From: Betaproteobacteria bacterium
GTDB taxonomy: Bacteria > Pseudomonadota > Gammaproteobacteria > Burkholderiales > SG8-41
Length of the DNA stretch: 19,720 bases
Assembly (NCBI GenBank): GCA_023266245.1
Contig: JAHFRO010000043.1
Span: forward strand, 1 to 19,720
Reading direction: 5' to 3'
The notes under the pieces were generated by a model. That model ran no database searches. It was not told where the DNA came from and saw only the letters and a list, made by a program, of their open reading frames with translations. Below are positions 14,895-19,720 of the stretch, one piece after another. Positions within the stretch are counted from its first letter, which is position 1, and the number at the start of each line of letters is the position of its first letter. The position numbers were made by a program, and so were the translations under genes.

Positions 14895-15425
14895 TCACGC
14901 AGCTTGCTTCTCTTTCTGGTCCCTGACCGCAGCCAGCGTCCGTACGAACTTGCCCGGCACTTCGTTCAAGGTGCGAACGAATTTCGCGATCGGCGCCTGC
15001 ATCGTCGCCATGAACTGAGCGAGCAGTTCCCTGCGGCTCGGCATCCTGGCGAGCTCCGCCACTTCCCGCGGCGACATCACCACGTTGGGCATGGCGCCGG
15101 CCTTGATCACGAATTTCTCGTTGCCCCTGGCGAACTCATGCAGCACCTTGGCAGCCGCCACCGGATCGCTGGAAATGCCGTAGGCGAGCGGGCCGACCAT
15201 CTTGTCGGCAAGCCCCTTGAACGGCGTATCGGCGACCGCGCGGCGCGCCAAGGTGTTCTTCAGCACGCGCAGATAGACGCCCGAGCTGCGCGCTTTCCTG
15301 CGCAGATCGGTCATCTCCCTGACCGGGAGGCTGCGGTATTCGGCCAGTATCACGGCCTGGGCCTTGGCGAGCTGGGCGCTCACCTCGGTCACCACCGCTT
15401 GCTTCTGTTCCAGGTTAAGGCCCAA
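14895..15425 (-). CDS. rplJ: 50S ribosomal protein L10
   Basis: L10 anchors the L7/L12 dimers to 23S rRNA at the stalk base, and the L10-L12 complex represses its own mRNA in E. coli. The 176-residue product begins MGLNLEQKQAVVTEVSAQLA and contains the typical LAEYRSLPVREMTDLRRKAR, GVYLRVLKNTLARRAV and MVGPLAYGISSDPVAAAKVL. The C-terminal helix (about 135-176) is where L7/L12 would dock. The start is TTG at 15425, chosen because it yields the family N-terminus MGLNL and has a perfect GGAGG six bases upstream. The 94-base spacer from rplA contains two stable hairpins that could be an L10 leader. A small inverted repeat (14887-14908) straddles the stop codon. Confidence 0.95.
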   Translation of the reverse strand: MGLNLEQKQAVVTEVSAQLAKAQAVILAEYRSLPVREMTDLRRKARSSGVYLRVLKNTLARRAVADTPFKGLADKMVGPLAYGISSDPVAAAKVLHEFARGNEKFVIKAGAMPNVVMSPREVAELARMPSRRELLAQFMATMQAPIAKFVRTLNEVPGKFVRTLAAVRDQKEKQAA

Positions 15426-15519
15426 GATCTACCTCCTTACGGTCTTTGACAACCTGCCGCCAAAGCAGCGCGGCAGCCCAAAGTTCTCTCCCCGCCGCCG
15501 GGCGGGGCCAAATAATTCC
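15426..15519 (-). promoter_or_regulatory. Candidate rplJ leader with two hairpins
   Basis: The rplA-rplJ spacer has two perfect inverted repeats. CCCCGCC/GGCGGGG lies at 15490-15507 with a 4-base loop, and CTGCCGC/GCGGCAG at 15454-15476 with a 9-base loop. Neither is followed by a T-tract on the minus strand, so neither looks like a terminator. In E. coli this position carries the L10-L12 binding leader. The assignment here rests on position and structure, since I cannot confirm the kink-turn motif. Confidence 0.55.
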
Positions 15520-16215
15520 TTACTGTGTCAGGCTCGACTGATCGACACGGACCCCGACGCCCATCGTGCTCGACACCGAGATCTTCTTGAGATAGATCCC
15601 CTTGATGTTCGAGGGCTTCGACTTGTTGACCGCGTCCACCAGCGCCTTCAGGTTCTGAGCGAGAGCCTCGACCGGGAACGAGGCGCGCCCGATTGTGCAC
15701 TGGACGATGCCCGCCTTGTCGGCACGGTACTGGATCTGACCGGCCTTGGCATTCTTGATCGCGGCCGTCACGTCCTGCGTTACCGTCCCCGCCTTGGGAT
15801 TCGGCATCAACCCGCGCGGCCCGAGGATCTGGCCGAGGCTCCCCACCACGCGCATCGCGTCGGGTGTGGCGATCGCAACGTCAAAATCCATCTTGCCGCC
15901 CTTGATCTCGTTGGCGAGATCCTCGAAGCCGACGATGTCGGCGCCAGCGTCCCTGGCCTGAGCTGCCTTGTCTCCCTGCGCGAACACCGCCACCCGCACG
16001 CTCTTGCCCGTGCCCTGCGGCAGCACAATGGAGCCGCGCACCGTTTGGTCCGACTTCTTGGTGTCGATGCCGAGGTTGATCGAGACATCTACCGACTCGT
16101 TGAACTTGGCGGTGGCGTTTTCCTTCACCATCTTCAGCGCTTCCTGCGCGGGATAGAGCCTGGCGCGGTCAACCTTGGCGTGTATCGCCTGGTAACGCTT
16201 GGAAGTGTGGGCCAT
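15520..16215 (-). CDS. rplA: 50S ribosomal protein L1
   Basis: L1 forms the mobile L1 stalk that helps release E-site tRNA; in E. coli it represses translation of rplK-rplA. The 231-residue product (E. coli 234) begins MAHTSKRYQAIHAKVDRARL and contains FNESVDVSINLGIDTKKSDQ, VRGSIVLPQGTGKSVRVAVF, GRVVGSLGQILGPRGLMPNP-type sequence (here MRVVGSLGQILGPRGLMPNP) and GTVTQDVTAAIKNAKAGQI. These cover both domains of the family. The ATG is only three bases after the rplK stop, so translation is probably coupled to rplK. Confidence 0.97.
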   Translation of the reverse strand: MAHTSKRYQAIHAKVDRARLYPAQEALKMVKENATAKFNESVDVSINLGIDTKKSDQTVRGSIVLPQGTGKSVRVAVFAQGDKAAQARDAGADIVGFEDLANEIKGGKMDFDVAIATPDAMRVVGSLGQILGPRGLMPNPKAGTVTQDVTAAIKNAKAGQIQYRADKAGIVQCTIGRASFPVEALAQNLKALVDAVNKSKPSNIKGIYLKKISVSSTMGVGVRVDQSSLTQ

Positions 16216-16218
16216 GCG

Positions 16219-16647
16219 CTAGCCCTCCACGTCCACGCCCATGCTGCGCGCGCTGCCGGCGATGGTGCGTACCGCCGCCTCGAGATCCGCCGCGGTGAGA
16301 TCGGGCATCTTGGCCTTGGCGATTTCCTCGGCTTGCGCACGGGTGATCTTGCCCACTTTTTCGGTGTTGGGACGCGCACTGCCCTTCTCGATCTTCGCCG
16401 CTTTCAGGATGAGCACGCTCGCTGGCGGCGTCTTCATCACGAAAGTGAAGCTCTTATCCTGGAACGCGGTGATGACCACCGGCACCGGCAACCCGGGCTC
16501 CAGCTTCTGCGTCGCGGCGTTGAACGCCTTGCAGAATTCCATGATGTTCAGGCCCCGCTGGCCGAGCGCCGGGCCGATCGGCGGGCTGGGATTCGCTTTG
16601 CCCGCCGGCACCTGCAGCTTGATGATGCCGACTACTTTCTTCGCCAA
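16219..16647 (-). CDS. rplK: 50S ribosomal protein L11
   Basis: L11 binds the GTPase-associated centre of 23S rRNA and is needed for RelA activation; thiostrepton binds at the L11-rRNA interface. The 142-residue product matches the family length. It begins MAKKVVGIIKLQVPAGKANP and contains SPPIGPALGQRGLNIMEFCK, ITAFQDKSFTFVMKTPPASV and a C-terminal RNA-binding domain ending TIAGSARSMGVDVEG. The start is TTG at 16647, supported by the invariant MAKK N-terminus and a GGAG about eight bases upstream. Upstream lie a short perfect hairpin and an octad repeat array, then nusG. Confidence 0.96.
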   Translation of the reverse strand: MAKKVVGIIKLQVPAGKANPSPPIGPALGQRGLNIMEFCKAFNAATQKLEPGLPVPVVITAFQDKSFTFVMKTPPASVLILKAAKIEKGSARPNTEKVGKITRAQAEEIAKAKMPDLTAADLEAAVRTIAGSARSMGVDVEG

Positions 16648-16670
16648 GTTTCTCTCCTTCGGGTGCTAGC

Positions 16671-16687
16671 GGACGCCCAAGGCGTCC
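16671..16687 (-). other. Perfect hairpin in the rplK leader
   Basis: GGACGCC (16671-16677) and GGCGTCC (16681-16687) form a 7-bp stem with a 3-base loop, ending about 23 bases upstream of the rplK start. No T-tract follows on the minus strand. In E. coli the L1 repressor binds the leader just before rplK, so this is a candidate regulatory structure, but I cannot match it to the L1 rRNA-like motif. Confidence 0.5.
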
Positions 16688-16708
16688 TCCCCACCAAATC
16701 AAATCTCA

Positions 16709-16780
16709 CCACAGAGGCACAGAGACACCGCGTAACCATGAAGGTTCTTGAATTTCTCTGCGACTCTGTGTCTCTGTGGT
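16709..16780. repeat. Opposed octad arrays in the nusG-rplK spacer
   Basis: Left-arm octads CCACAGAG, GCACAGAG and a degenerate ACACCGCG occupy 16709-16732. Right-arm octads CTCTGCGA, CTCTGTGT and CTCTGTGG occupy 16756-16779. The outermost units are exact reverse complements and the next pair matches at 7 of 8. With the flanking A and T this gives a stem of about 17 bp. The apex (16733-16755) contains a smaller AACC/GGTT hairpin. The same octad theme reappears as a half-array at 4761-4785. Confidence 0.85.
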
Positions 16781-16792
16781 AAAGCCCTTTCC

Positions 16793-17326
16793 TTAAGCCT
16801 TTTCCACCTGGCTGAATTCGAGCTCAACCGGAGTGGAACGGCCAAAAATCGTCACCGACACGCGCAGCTTGTTCTTGTCGTAATTGACGTCCTCGACGTT
16901 GCCGTGGAAGTCCACGAACGGGCCTTCCTTCACCCGCACTGCCTCGCCGACCTCGAACAGCACTTTGGGCCGCGGCTTTTCCACGCCCTCCTGGATCTGG
17001 TGCAGGATGTTCTGCACTTCCTTCTCCGAGATCGGCGTGGGCTTGGTCGCGGTGCCGCCGACGAAACCGGTCACTTTCGGCGTGTTCTTGACCAGGTGCC
17101 AGGTCTCGTCGGTCATCTCCATCTCGACCAGCACGTAACCCGGGAAGAACTTGCGCTCGCTGATCGCCTTCTGGCCGGCTTTCATCTCCACCACTTCCTC
17201 GACCGGCACCAGGATTTGCCCGAACTTGTCCTGCATGCCGGCGCGCTGGATGCGGTCCTGCAACGCGCGCTGCACGCTTTTCTCAAACCCGGAGTAGGCG
17301 TGCACCACATACCACTTCTTACTCAT
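16793..17326 (-). CDS. nusG: Transcription termination/antitermination factor NusG
   Basis: NusG binds RNA polymerase through its NGN domain and links it to Rho or to ribosomal S10 through its KOW domain. From 17326 the product is 177 residues (E. coli 181). It begins MSKKWYVVHAYSGFEKSVQR, has the NGN core KFFPGYVLVEMEMTDETWHL and GFVGGTATKPTPISEKEVQN, and the C-terminal KOW domain (VRVKEGPFVDFHGNVEDVNY). The frame extends upstream to 17362 within secE. MSKKW is chosen as the conserved start, with an adjacent ATG at 17329 as an equally possible one. The start overlaps the secE stop in a TGATG arrangement, which implies translational coupling. Confidence 0.95.
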   Translation of the reverse strand: MSKKWYVVHAYSGFEKSVQRALQDRIQRAGMQDKFGQILVPVEEVVEMKAGQKAISERKFFPGYVLVEMEMTDETWHLVKNTPKVTGFVGGTATKPTPISEKEVQNILHQIQEGVEKPRPKVLFEVGEAVRVKEGPFVDFHGNVEDVNYDKNKLRVSVTIFGRSTPVELEFSQVEKA

Positions 17327-17673
17327 CATCCACTCTGACCTAACAGCTTCTTCACTGCCCATAGCAGCCCCGCATCAACCAGCCACAGAAACAGCGCCAT
17401 CACCACCACGAAGGCGAACACGATGCCGGTGGTCTGCAACGTTTCCTTGCGCGTCGGCCACACCACCTTCTTGGTTTCTGCGACCGACTCCTCGGCAAAC
17501 ACGTAAAACTGTTTGCCCGGCTCCGACATCAGGAACGTCACCGCCGCCGCCGTCAAGCCTGCCAGCACCGCAGCGACGCGGATGATCATCGCGCTCTGGT
17601 CCAGGTAATAAAAACCCGCCACGCCTGCCGTGACCAGCAACAGCGCCGCGGCCATCTTGATCTTGTCTGCCAT
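17326..17673 (-). CDS. secE: Preprotein translocase subunit SecE
   Basis: SecE is the essential membrane subunit that clamps SecY in the protein-export channel. The 115-residue product has three hydrophobic segments, as in other proteobacterial SecE proteins: about 7-24, 29-49 and 83-107. Before the last is the conserved amphipathic segment with ESVAETKKVVWPTRKETLQT, the signature of the family. The start MADK at 17673 is used; a TTG one codon upstream is in frame. No convincing ribosome-binding site precedes either, because a heptad repeat array ends only three bases before the start codon. The nearest AGGA is about 16 bases away. secE-nusG order is the standard arrangement. Confidence 0.94.
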   Translation of the reverse strand: MADKIKMAAALLLVTAGVAGFYYLDQSAMIIRVAAVLAGLTAAAVTFLMSEPGKQFYVFAEESVAETKKVVWPTRKETLQTTGIVFAFVVVMALFLWLVDAGLLWAVKKLLGQSG

Positions 17674-17676
17674 CAA

Positions 17677-17765
17677 TTTAGTTTCTAGTTCCTAGTTTCA
17701 GGTTTCTAGTTAACCGCCACGCAGCATCTCAAACTTGAAACTAGAAACTCGCAACTTGTAACTCA
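17677..17765. repeat. Opposed heptad arrays between tRNA-Trp and secE
   Basis: Five heptads ending in GTT occupy 17677-17711 (TTTAGTT, TCTAGTT, CCTAGTT, TCAGGTT, TCTAGTT). After a 19-base centre (17712-17730) five heptads of consensus AAACTNG occupy 17731-17765 (AAACTTG, AAACTAG, AAACTCG, CAACTTG, TAACTCA). The two arms have equal unit number and are approximate reverse complements. The array fills the gap from a few bases before secE to six bases from the tRNA-Trp 3' end. Confidence 0.9.
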
Positions 17766-17770
17766 TTGGT

Positions 17771-17846
17771 TGGCAGGCCAGGAGGGTCTCGAACCCCCAA
17801 CCTTCGGTTTTGGAGACCGACGCTCTGCCAATTGAGCTACTGGCCT
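17771..17846 (-). tRNA. tRNA-Trp (anticodon CCA)
   Basis: A 76-base tRNA with encoded 3' CCA (17771-17773), discriminator G and an AGGCCAG/CTGGCCT acceptor stem. The anticodon loop CTCCAAA between CGGT and ACCG gives anticodon CCA for tryptophan. The TPC arm reads GGGGGTTCGAGACCCTC. A tRNA-Trp immediately upstream of secE-nusG is common in proteobacteria. It lies between two heptad arrays. Confidence 0.97.
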
Positions 17847-17859
17847 TTTGTCCAGATGC

Positions 17860-17901
17860 GTGATTCGTGATGGGTGATTCGTGATTCGACTCACGATTCA
17901 C
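17860..17901. repeat. Heptad array with opposed half between tuf and tRNA-Trp
   Basis: Four heptads GTGATTC, GTGATGG, GTGATTC, GTGATTC occupy 17860-17887. They are followed directly by two in the opposite sense, GACTCAC and GATTCAC (17888-17901). GTGATTCGTGA (17874-17884) and TCACGATTCAC (17891-17901) pair over 11 positions with one mismatch around a 6-base loop. The opposed side abuts the tuf stop codon, two bases away. On the minus strand the hairpin is not followed by a T-tract, so it is not an evident terminator. Confidence 0.85.
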
Positions 17902-19094
17902 CGTCATTCAATCACCTTCGCCACCACCCCGGCGCCCACCGTCTTGCCGCCCTCGCGGATGGCGAAGCGCAGCCCTTCCTCCATCGCAATCGGCTGAATC
18001 AGAGAAACCGTGAGCGAGACGTTATCCCCCGGCATCACCATCTCCGTGCCCTTCGCCAGCTCGATACTGCCGGTCACATCGGTGGTGCGGAAGTAGAACT
18101 GCGGCCGATACCCATTGAAGAAGGGGGTGTGCCGCCCGCCTTCCTCTTTGCTCAGGACGTAGACCTCGGCGGTGAACTGGGTGTGAGGCGTGATCGAGCC
18201 GGGCTTGGCCAGCACCTGCCCGCGCTCCACCTCCTCGCGCTTGGTGCCCCGCAGCAGGATCCCGACGTTGTCCCCCGCCTGGCCTTCGTCCAGGAGCTTG
18301 CGGAACATCTCCACCCCGGTGCACACCGTCTTCTGGGTGGGGCGCAACCCCACCACCTCAATCTCATCGCTCACCTTCACGATGCCGCGCTCCACCCGCC
18401 CGGTCACGACCGTGCCCCGCCCCGAAATGGAGAACACATCCTCCACCGGCATCAGAAACGGCTTGTCAATGACGCGCTTGGGGGTGGGGATGTAGCTGTC
18501 GAGCGCTTCGGCAAGCTTCATGATCGCCTGCTCACCCAGCTCGCCCGGGTCCCCCTCCATCGCCTTCAGGGCCGAACCGATGATGACCGGGGTCTTCTCC
18601 CCGGGGAAGTCATACTTCGAAAGGAGCTCGCGCACCTCCACCTCCACCAGCTCCAGGAGCTCCTTGTCATCGACCATGTCCGCCTTGTTCATGAACACGA
18701 CGATGTAGGGCACCCCCACCTGGCGCGCCAGCAGAATGTGTTCGCGCGTCTGCGGCATCGGCCCATCGGCCGCCGAGACCACCAGAATGGCGCCATCCAT
18801 CTGCGCCGCCCCGGTGATCATGTTCTTGATGTAGTCCGCGTGCCCCGGGCAGTCCACGTGCGCATAGTGGCGCTGGGCGGTCTGATACTCCACGTGCGCG
18901 GTGTTGATCGTGATGCCGCGCGCTTTTTCCTCCGGGGCGTTATCAATCTGATCGTAGGTCCTGACATCCCCGCCATACTTCTTCGCCAAAATCATCGTCA
19001 TCGCCGCCGTGAGCGTCGTCTTGCCATGGTCCACATGCCCGATCGTGCCCACATTCACGTGCGGCTTGGTGCGCTCAAACTTGCTCTTGGCCAT
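17901..19094 (-). repeat. Long direct repeat, tuf copy 2
   Basis: Second copy of the 1194-base segment at 1376-2569, in the same orientation and with no difference noticed. Homologous exchange between the copies could delete or duplicate the intervening 16.5 kb, most of which is essential, so the pair is expected to be maintained by selection while staying identical through gene conversion. Confidence 0.93.
17904..19094 (-). CDS. tuf: Elongation factor Tu (copy downstream of tRNA genes)
   Basis: The protein is identical to the EF-Tu encoded at 1379-2569: 396 residues, P-loop GHVDHGKT at 19-26, DCPGH near 81, NKAD near 136 and C-terminus VGAGVVAKVIE. This copy stands in the tRNA-Tyr, tRNA-Gly, tRNA-Thr, tuf arrangement known as the tufB operon in E. 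coli, so it is probably co-transcribed with the tRNAs from the promoter at 19626-19654. Its ribosome-binding site, GGAG seven bases before the ATG followed by a run of A residues, differs completely from that of the first copy. The two genes share coding DNA but not regulatory DNA. Downstream lie a heptad array and tRNA-Trp. Confidence 0.98.
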   Translation of the reverse strand: MAKSKFERTKPHVNVGTIGHVDHGKTTLTAAMTMILAKKYGGDVRTYDQIDNAPEEKARGITINTAHVEYQTAQRHYAHVDCPGHADYIKNMITGAAQMDGAILVVSAADGPMPQTREHILLARQVGVPYIVVFMNKADMVDDKELLELVEVEVRELLSKYDFPGEKTPVIIGSALKAMEGDPGELGEQAIMKLAEALDSYIPTPKRVIDKPFLMPVEDVFSISGRGTVVTGRVERGIVKVSDEIEVVGLRPTQKTVCTGVEMFRKLLDEGQAGDNVGILLRGTKREEVERGQVLAKPGSITPHTQFTAEVYVLSKEEGGRHTPFFNGYRPQFYFRTTDVTGSIELAKGTEMVMPGDNVSLTVSLIQPIAMEEGLRFAIREGGKTVGAGVVAKVIE

Positions 19095-19207
19095 TTTTTT
19101 GCTCCGTCTTCGCTAGATCCATCTCCACTACGCCCGCTACCGCCCTCTCGCTTCCAACTCCCCACCCTGAAATCCGCAAAAAAATTTATCAAATGTAGCT
19201 TCCATAA

Positions 19208-19234
19208 ACAGAATTCGCCGCCGGCGAATTCTGT
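19208..19234. other. 12-bp perfect palindrome between tRNA-Thr and tuf
   Basis: ACAGAATTCGCC (19208-19219) and GGCGAATTCTGT (19223-19234) are perfect reverse complements around a 3-base loop. A further GAATTCTG (19242-19249), in direct repeat with the right arm, overlaps the tRNA-Thr CCA end. On the minus strand the stem is followed by TTTATGG, a poor T-tract, with a run of seven T residues only about 25 bases later. It may be a processing or partial termination hairpin in the tRNA-tuf transcript, or a small repeat element. Confidence 0.7.
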
Positions 19235-19247
19235 CGAAGACGAATTC

Positions 19248-19322
<75 letters not shown>

Positions 19323-19387
19323 CCGCGGACGGCCTCCGCTCGGGATTGAGGTGCGTTCGTCCAACTTGCGCGCCTCCACTAGATTCC

Positions 19388-19461
19388 TGGAGCGGGTGAA
19401 GGGAATCGAACCCTCGTCGTAAGCTTGGAAGGCTTCTGCTCTGCCATTGAGCTACACCCGC
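19388..19461 (-). tRNA. tRNA-Gly (anticodon TCC)
   Basis: A 74-base tRNA with encoded CCA (19388-19390), discriminator T and a GCGGGTG/CACCCGC acceptor stem. The anticodon loop CTTCCAA between AAGC and GCTT gives anticodon TCC for glycine. The outermost anticodon-stem pair is a G-A mismatch. It corresponds to glyT of the E. coli tufB operon. Confidence 0.97.
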
Positions 19462-19526
19462 CTCATTTGCGTGACCCCCACTCGAGAATCCCGGCACCCC
19501 GCTTACCCGCAATTCCTGGCAAATCC

Positions 19527-19611
19527 TGGTGGAGGGGGTAGGATTCGAACCTACGAAGGCTGTGCCAACAGATTTACAGTCTGCCCCCTTTGACCGCTCG
19601 GGAACCCCTCC
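19527..19611 (-). tRNA. tRNA-Tyr (anticodon GTA)
   Basis: An 85-base class II tRNA with a long variable arm, encoded CCA (19527-19529), discriminator A and a GGAGGGG/CCCCTCC acceptor stem. The CAGA/TCTG anticodon stem encloses CTGTAAA, giving anticodon GTA for tyrosine. It is the first gene after the promoter and corresponds to tyrU in E. coli. Confidence 0.97.
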
Positions 19612-19625
19612 GAACGAAACCCGGC

Positions 19626-19654
19626 ATTATCTGTAATTTTTCCGTTAGTGTCAA
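19626..19654 (-). promoter_or_regulatory. Strong sigma-70 promoter of the tRNA-tuf operon
   Basis: On the minus strand TTGACA (19649-19654) and GATAAT (19626-19631) are exactly 17 bases apart. The bases just downstream are GCCGGG, a GC-rich discriminator of the kind found at stringently controlled stable-RNA promoters. The start site would be near 19619, only about eight bases before tRNA-Tyr. Stringent control is inferred from that discriminator. The upstream DNA (19655-19720) shows no gene I can support. Confidence 0.87.
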
Positions 19655-19720
19655 ACCACTTAGCCATTCCGCCGCGACCTCGGAGCAGCGCCCGATTACG
19701 GCCGGACCGGCGCCCGGCGC

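Noticed and set aside
17327..17362. N-terminal extension of NusG into secE
   Set aside because: The conserved N-terminus MSKKWYVVHAYSG starts at 17326. The extra residues are unconserved and lie in the secE coding region.
19171..19207. AT-rich segment upstream of the second tuf as a separate promoter
   Set aside because: A GATAAA-like -10 exists, but no acceptable -35 lies 16-18 bases upstream, so it is not claimed.
19655..19700. TGGCTAAGTGG-like sequence resembling a tRNA-Ser D-arm upstream of the promoter
   Set aside because: No matching acceptor, anticodon or T arm could be found. It partly overlaps the -35 region and is probably chance.

Overview
The window reads as a dense housekeeping stretch of a GC-rich proteobacterium, most likely a betaproteobacterium. 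The basis is the gene order, with rpoBC running straight into rpsL-rpsG-fusA-tuf and then rpsJ-rplC-rplD, together with protein lengths and residues typical of that group. The class assignment is inference and no genus is proposed. Every gene lies on the minus strand, so transcription runs from high to low coordinates. No mobile element, CRISPR array, defence system or foreign gene was found.

In transcription order, a consensus-like promoter (19626-19654) precedes tRNA-Tyr, tRNA-Gly, tRNA-Thr and a first tuf gene, matching the tyrU-glyT-thrT-tufB arrangement known from E. coli. Next come tRNA-Trp, secE and nusG, then rplK-rplA-rplJ-rplL, then rpoB and rpoC. A second strong promoter overlaps the rpoC stop codon. 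It drives a leader holding an intrinsic-terminator hairpin, followed by rpsL, rpsG, fusA and a second tuf. The S10 operon starts immediately after that tuf with rpsJ, rplC and a truncated rplD that runs off the window at position 1. Together the genes supply RNA polymerase, its elongation factor NusG, the ribosomal stalk and other r-proteins, both GTPase elongation factors, the SecE translocon subunit and four tRNAs.

The genes are conventional and the unusual content is in the spacers. Four spacers (tuf-rpsJ, rpsG-rpsL, secE-tRNA-Trp, tRNA-Trp-tuf) each hold a short array of 7-base units. In each, the second half is approximately the reverse complement of the first, so the spacer could fold into a long imperfect hairpin. 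The unit sequence differs from spacer to spacer. Two further spacers (nusG-rplK, rpsG-fusA) carry an 8-base version, complete in one and a half-array in the other. These arrays often reach to within a few bases of a start codon and replace the usual leader DNA. Other points of interest are two apparently identical tuf genes 16.5 kb apart, a possible attenuator before rpsL, a terminator hairpin between rplL and rpoB, a 12-bp perfect palindrome between tRNA-Thr and tuf, and TTG or GTG starts on rplK, rplJ and fusA. No gene-free stretch exceeds 300 bases.
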